From Bacteroidia bacterium (GTDB lineage Bacteria; Bacteroidota; Bacteroidia; B-17B0; Aurantibacillaceae): DNA of 64,000 nucleotides. The first letter of the stretch is position 1. The number at the start of each line of letters is the position of its first letter. Below are positions 59,695-64,000 of this stretch, one piece after another. The stretch is from assembly GCA_025362575.1 (NCBI GenBank), contig JANYIQ010000237.1:18570-82569 (forward strand). Reading direction: 5' to 3'. The notes under the pieces were generated by a model, which saw only the letters and a program-made list of their open reading frames with translations, was not told the origin of the DNA and searched no databases. A program made the translations under genes and the position numbers.

Positions 59695-60442
59695 TGTGTA
59701 ATTCTCTTAGTTTTTTATATTTTAAATAGGTGGCGTAAGCTGATATTTTTGAAATGGAATATCCTGCGCTTCCATCCAAAAATCCCAGATGCAAAATGTA
59801 ATGATCCATGAATTTTGCAATTGGATTTACAAATAATTTAAAGGCCGGCGCTTTCTTTCCTGTTTCAAAAAATGCCTTTGATGCAATGTTTGTGAAATAT
59901 TCTACCTGCTTATAATGATCTTCCACACTGTAATAACTATAATGCAAAATATCTCCTTTTAAATACCCTGTGTTTCTATCACCCTCTTTCAATTCATATT
60001 TATCGTGAGGATTAATTCCTGTCCAAGAACCTTTTCTGCTATCCCACAAACGCATTTTTTTATCAGGATACCAGTTGCAGTGTTTTACCCAGTGCCCGCA
60101 ATAATTGGTTAAGCGGTTCATGTAATAACCGTCTTTGCTAAAACTATCCTTTACTTCTATTATCGATTTTTTCAAAGTATCATCCAGAGCCTCATCGGCA
60201 TCCAAAGATAATACATGTGGAAAAGTAGCATAAGTTATGGCTCTGTTCTTTTGTTGAATATGCCCATCAAATTTATGCTGATGAAATTTAACACCTTTTG
60301 CCTCACATATTTCCTTGGTTTTATCGGTGCTGAACGAATCCAAGACCACGATCTCATCAGCCACATCCTTAACAGAGTCTAGGCAGCGCGCAATATTCTT
60401 TTCTTCGTTATAGGTAATAATTACTACCGAAATTTGGGGCAT
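59675..60442 (-). CDS. Glycosyltransferase family 2 (WaaE/KdtX-like)
   Basis: A 255-residue GT-A enzyme: ISVVIITYNEEKNIARCLDSVKDVADEIVVLDSFSTDKTKEIC, HVLSLDADEALD (DxD-type metal motif) and NYCGHWVKHCNWYPDKKMRLWDSRKGSWTG; this motif order is that of the LPS-core glucosyltransferase WaaE/KdtX group. It acts on the cytoplasmic face in LPS inner-core assembly, with GT9 next to it. The start ATG at 60442 is the first in the frame; it is first in the operon. Confidence 0.9.
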   Translation of the reverse strand: MPQISVVIITYNEEKNIARCLDSVKDVADEIVVLDSFSTDKTKEICEAKGVKFHQHKFDGHIQQKNRAITYATFPHVLSLDADEALDDTLKKSIIEVKDSFSKDGYYMNRLTNYCGHWVKHCNWYPDKKMRLWDSRKGSWTGINPHDKYELKEGDRNTGYLKGDILHYSYYSVEDHYKQVEYFTNIASKAFFETGKKAPAFKLFVNPIAKFMDHYILHLGFLDGSAGYSISKISAYATYLKYKKLRELHSAAAKK

Positions 60443-60551
60443 GACGTAAAGTTAATACAATTGATTAAATTTGTTGTAAGATGAAATAACATAATCGCTT
60501 ATTGTTAAAATAAATGCAGATTATGTGGCCAATTTAAATCAATTATTACAC

Positions 60552-61346
60552 ATGAAGGTAACAATTATTCAAACCCACTTGTACTGGGAAGACCGCGTGG
60601 CCAATATAGCCCATTTTGATGCTTTGCTTAACAAAGTAACAGAGCAAACCGATCTTATCGTATTACCGGAAATGTTCACCACCGGTTTCAGTATGCATCC
60701 CGAAAAGGTTGCTGAACCTGCACAAGGACATACTTACGACTGGCTCATAAAAAAAGCAGCAGAGAAAAACGCCGTTATTTGCGGAAGTGTTGCCGTAGAA
60801 GAACATGGCAAATATTATAACCGTTTGTATTGGGTAGATTCTTACGGCGATGTAAGCACTTATAACAAACGCCATTTGTTTCGCATGGCTAAAGAAGATC
60901 AGCATTATGCGGCCGGTGACGAAAAAATAATTAAACATTTAAATGGCTGGCATTTTTGTCCAATGGTATGTTACGATCTGCGTTTCCCTGTTTGGAGTCG
61001 CAATAACTACAAAAAGGAAAATGACACTCTAAAAGCCGAATACGATGTTTTACTTTATGTGGCCAACTGGCCTGAAGTTCGCAGCTATCCCTGGAAACAG
61101 TTATTGATCGCCCGCGCTATTGAAAATCAGTGTTACGTTATTGGCGTGAATCGTATTGGAAAAGACGGGAACGATTTTGCTTATTCTGGCGATAGCATGG
61201 TGATCAATCCCCGCGGAGAAATTATCAGCAAAATAAAAGCTAATCACGATGGTATTGAAACCATTAATTTAGATAAAGCCTATTTGGAAGATTTTCGTAA
61301 ACAGTTTCCTGTGGGCTTGGATGCGGATGATTTTGAGTTGAAGTAA
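60552..61346 (+). CDS. Omega-amidase/nitrilase-type C-N hydrolase
   Basis: A 264-residue carbon-nitrogen hydrolase with the Glu-Lys-Cys triad: Glu40 in VLPEMFTTGF, Lys106 in YNKRHLF and Cys140 in MVCYDLRFP. LPEMFTTGFSM and CYDLRFPVWSRN are features of the omega-amidase (Nit2/YafV) branch, which removes 2-oxoglutaramate or oxosuccinamate. I start at ATG 60552 (MKVTIIQTHL), since the track start (GTG 60525) adds nine residues that the family does not have. It is divergent from the GT2 gene. Confidence 0.92.
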   Translation: MKVTIIQTHLYWEDRVANIAHFDALLNKVTEQTDLIVLPEMFTTGFSMHPEKVAEPAQGHTYDWLIKKAAEKNAVICGSVAVEEHGKYYNRLYWVDSYGDVSTYNKRHLFRMAKEDQHYAAGDEKIIKHLNGWHFCPMVCYDLRFPVWSRNNYKKENDTLKAEYDVLLYVANWPEVRSYPWKQLLIARAIENQCYVIGVNRIGKDGNDFAYSGDSMVINPRGEIISKIKANHDGIETINLDKAYLEDFRKQFPVGLDADDFELK

Positions 61347-61587
61347 CATTTTGGCGTGTCCCTCGTCCCTCGGGTCGGGCTTTCGCCACTCGCTTTTTTT
61401 GTTCCACTTCGTTACACAAAAAAGAGCTCAAACAATGGCTCAATCCCTCACGCAAACCTCCCCAAAATCCTTCATAATCCTTTGGATCCGTGTTCCTATT
61501 GCCTCTAATTAAGGCTCCCCGCCCTCCTTTTGCCAATCGCCTTAATAGCTTATCTTTGTATGATAATTAAAACGCACTCGATTCAGT
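61347..61587. other. Intergenic repeat-like region before leuS
   Basis: About 240 bp containing GGGTCGGGCTTTCGCCACTCGC and CTTCGTTACACAAAAAAGAG, which resemble dispersed filler in Bacteroidota genomes. The reverse ORF 61264-61536 reads through it and is rejected. TATCTTTGTA at about 61551-61560 gives a perfect TAnnTTTG -7 element for leuS, about 30 bp before the ATG. Confidence 0.6.
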
Positions 61588-63750
61588 ATGGAATACCACT
61601 TCAGAGAGATAGAAAAAAAATGGCAAGAGATCTGGGCAAAAAATAAAACTTTTGCCGCCGATAATAATTCATCGAAACCAAAATATTATGTGCTCGATAT
61701 GTTTCCGTATCCTTCCGGTGCGGGCTTACACGTTGGTCATCCACTCGGTTACATTGCCTCTGATATCATGGCGCGCTATAAACGGCACAAAGGCTTTAAC
61801 GTTTTGCATCCCATGGGTTATGACAGCTTTGGTTTACCTGCAGAACAATATGCCATACAAACCGGGCAGCATCCTAAAATTACTACCGAGCAAAACATTG
61901 CGCGCTACAGAGAGCAAATGGATAAAATTGGTTTCAGTTTTGATTGGGATAGAGAAGTAAGAACATCGGATCCGGAATATTACAAATGGACACAGTGGAT
62001 CTTTATTCAGATATTTAATTCATGGTATAATAATTCAAGCAACAAAGCAGAGAAAATTGACACACTCATTACTGAATTCGAAACCAACGGAAACTCAAAA
62101 GTAAATGCCGTTTGCGAAGAAACAAAACTTTTTTCGGCTGCAGAATGGAAAGCTTTTTCAGAAAAAGAAAAGTCAGGCATTTTAATGAATTACCGCCTTA
62201 CATACCTCGGCGAGGCCTATGTGAACTGGTGCCCGGCCCTTGGCACTGTTTTGGCTAACGACGAAGTTAAAGACGGTGTGAGCGAAAGAGGTGGCCACCC
62301 CGTTGAACGCAAACTCATGAAACAATGGAGCATGCGCATAACGGCCTACGCACAACGGCTTTTAGAAAGTTTAGACGTATTAGACTGGACCGACAGTTTA
62401 AAAGAAGCACAGAGAAATTGGATAGGGAAGAGCGAGGGAACGAGTCTAAATTTCAGCCTCATCCCCAACCCTTCTCCAAAGGAGAAGGGAGTTGATTCTT
62501 CTATTGAAGATGATTCCGAAGCTAAAGAAAAACAATTCTGGCAAACCGCGGATCCAACAATTTATGCTGCACTTAAAAATTTCACTCGTGACAACAAGCA
62601 ACCACAAACAGAAGCCGAAGATAAATTGTGGCAAGCAATTAGAAATAACCAATTAGGAGTAAAATTCCGCAGACAACATCCCATTGCAACCTATATTGCA
62701 GATTTTATTTGTCTTGGAGTTTCTTTGATTATCGAAGTTGATGGCGAGATACACGAACAAACCAAGGAACAAGATGAACAACGAACTTTAATATTAAACA
62801 AATGTGGCTTTGAAGTCATTCGTTTTACCAATAAACAAATATTCAACGATCTTGAAAAAGTAATTGAATCAATAAAAACAAAGTTGCACTCCTCCCCTCT
62901 CCTTGGGAGAGGGGCCGGGGGTGAGGCCTATATCGAAGTTTTTACAACCCGGCCCGATACCATTTTCGGTGTTTCATTTGTAACTCTTGCACCCGAGCAC
63001 GAGTTGGTAAATAAAGTTACAACCACCGAACAAAAAACGGCAGTTGAAGAATATGTTACTAAAGCTAAAAACAGAAGCGAGCGTGAACGACAAGCCGATG
63101 TAAATACCGTGAGTGGTGTATTTACCGGAGGGTATGTGGAACATCCGTTTACCGGAAAACAAATTCCGATATGGGTGGGCGATTATGTATTAGCAGGTTA
63201 TGGCACGGGCGCTGTAATGGCAGTACCGGCGCATGATGAGCGAGATTACAAATTCGCGAAACATTTTGGATTGGAATTGCCTCAGGTAATTACACCAAAT
63301 GCCGAACATGATTTTGAAAAAGCAAGTTGGGATGATAAAGAAGGTAAATTAATTAATTCTGATTTTCTAAACGGACTCGAAGTAAAAGAAGCAGTTAAAA
63401 AAGCAATTGCAAAAATTGAAGAAAAAGGATTAGGAAAAGGAAAAACAAATTTCCGTCTACGCGATGCTATCTTCGGTCGTCAACGCTATTGGGGAGAACC
63501 CATTCCTGTTTATTATGAGAATGGAATTCCGAAAGTATTGGATGAAAAAGAATTACCATTACTGCTACCTGAAGTAGATAAATATTTACCAACTGAAACA
63601 GGAGAACCACCTTTAGCTCGTGCATCGAATTGGAGGTATTCTTCCCCCTCTCCATCTGGAGAGGGCCGGGGTGAGGCTTACGAATATGAATATTCCACGA
63701 TGCCGGGATGGGCAGGTAGCTCCTGGTATTTTCTGCGTTACATGGATGCA
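61588..63750 (+). CDS. leuS: Leucyl-tRNA synthetase with in-frame insertions (3' part missing)
   Basis: Charges tRNA-Leu. The frame is open from ATG 61588 to the window end but absent from the ORF track because no stop is reached. HIGH-type motif in [15 protein letters not shown] near residue 50, the zinc/editing region ([17 protein letters not shown]), and editing-domain [21 protein letters not shown], then [14 protein letters not shown] and [19 protein letters not shown]. Two things do not belong: about 157 residues with a DUF559 nuclease domain after WIGKSEG, and about 13 residues ([13 protein letters not shown]) after ASNWRY. Both keep the frame. Homology to LeuS ends at about 63750, where a foreign sequence joins. 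Whether the enzyme is active as encoded is unknown. Confidence 0.93.
62457..62926 (+). mobile_element. DUF559 nuclease flanked by inverted palindromic repeats, inserted in leuS
   Basis: The insert starts with CCTCATCCCCAACCCTTCTCC (62457) and ends with GGCCGGGGGTGAGG (62926); the ends are inverted copies of one palindromic repeat. Between them is an in-frame nuclease domain of about 120 residues: [87 protein letters not shown]. The acidic residues of a PD-(D/E)XK site (TEAED, IADF, IEVDG) are all kept. DUF559 proteins usually stand alone. No stop or start codon breaks the host frame. Confidence 0.85.
63644..63676 (+). repeat. Second palindromic repeat within leuS
   Basis: CCCCCTCTCCATCTGGAGAGGG then CCGGGGTGAGG: the same hairpin and tail as the right end of the DUF559 insert, adding [13 protein letters not shown] to the protein just before the STMPGW motif. 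It has no nuclease. It is 33 bp, a multiple of three. Confidence 0.85.
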
Positions 63751-64000
63751 AAAATTCTCCCCGGTTATGCCGCTATCGAACGGGGAAATATCTTCGGCTA
63801 TTCGTTTTTCGTTTACGAACACAGTAAAGGTGTCATTGGCGATCTTTTTGTCCGTGAGACACGCACACCTGACCGGCACGAAGTTGAGGAACAACTCTTG
63901 ACCCACGTCATTGAGACGCTGCAACAATCTCCCGGAATCCATCGCATAGAGGCGCAACTCCTGGCGCACCAAACCGGCGAAGTCTTGCGTCCTTTTTTGC
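63751..64000 (+). other. Foreign higher-GC tail, probably assembly chimera (GNAT-like ORF)
   Basis: LeuS similarity ends at RYMDA; the sequence then reads [50 protein letters not shown]... in the same frame. This is not LeuS. It resembles a GNAT acetyltransferase start as found in Acidobacteriota (memory, not search). Base composition shifts from about 38-40% to roughly 54% GC. The join lies in a short shared stretch (acatggatgcaaaa), as expected when two assembly paths merge at a common k-mer. Confidence 0.7.

Noticed and set aside
61264-61536. 90-residue minus-strand ORF before leuS
   Set aside because: It overlaps the amidase gene end and repeat-like intergenic sequence; no sign of coding constraint.
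62446-62652. Minus-strand ORF within the leuS insert
   Set aside because: Antisense to an intact nuclease domain in the leuS frame; the sense reading is clearly the real one.
63467-63972. Three overlapping ORFs near the end (63467-63751, 63613-63972, 63620-63901)
   Set aside because: They are antisense or out of frame to leuS and to the foreign tail; they arise from the palindromic repeat and the chimera.

Overview
The window looks like a low-GC Bacteroidota chromosome segment, probably from an uncultured organism assembled from a metagenome. The signs are several secreted proteins with type IX secretion (T9SS) C-terminal sorting domains, TonB receptors with CarboxypepD_reg-like N-termini, promoters with the Bacteroidota -7 element TAnnTTTG in place of a sigma70 -10, a Bacteroidota-type purM, and MqnA (futalosine route to menaquinone). 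No tRNA, rRNA or CRISPR array was seen.

Layout. 1-9.7 kb: start of tyrS, a 1.1-kb repeat-filled gap, a hydrolase, an LD-carboxypeptidase, a free-standing NUMOD4/HNH protein, metG and a secreted metalloprotease. 9.7-20.1 kb: a leftward block of secreted proteins (beta-helix, beta-propellers, T9SS cargo) headed by a TonB receptor broken by one base, facing a secreted Cys-rich protein whose signal peptide is cut off from its ATG by a stop. 20.2-23.1 kb: a three-gene operon of a PlcP-like phosphoesterase, a glycosyltransferase and a diacylglycerol-kinase-like enzyme, read here as lipid remodelling under phosphate stress. 23.1-33 kb: repeats, a GxxExxY nuclease gene, housekeeping genes (mqnA, purM, rnhB, peroxiredoxins) and two cassette-like lipoprotein genes. 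33-53.7 kb: a large phosphate island with a PhoX-like phosphatase, PhoB-like regulator, second beta-helix/TonB pair, pseudo-receiver regulator, small secreted proteins, two O/P-type porins, PstSCAB-PhoU and a Pit transporter. 53.8-57.9 kb: a sulfur/thiol cluster (Crp/Fnr regulator, rhodaneses, thioredoxin, OsmC, rhodanese-thioredoxin lipoprotein). 57.9-61.3 kb: SDR, two glycosyltransferases and an omega-amidase. 61.6 kb to the end: leuS carrying in-frame insertions, then a foreign higher-GC tail.

Three things tie the window together. (1) A Pho-box-like operator: tandem 7-bp units (consensus near TTAACAT) repeated every 11 bp and ending almost always 19 bp before the -7 element. It appears at about a dozen promoters on both strands and links the 10-20 kb secreted block, the plcP operon and the 33-54 kb island into one probable phosphate-starvation regulon. 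(2) Two different PD-(D/E)XK nuclease genes (DUF559 inside leuS; GxxExxY after the lipid operon) each lie between inverted copies of a dispersed repeat, and further solo copies of the leuS repeat occur elsewhere. This suggests nuclease-associated mobile palindromic elements, one of which has entered an essential gene without breaking its frame. (3) The thiol cluster has its own operator, AACAAWTGTTCC, 24 bp upstream of the -7 element at two promoters.

All coordinates, spacings and matches were worked out by eye; no alignment or database search was run.
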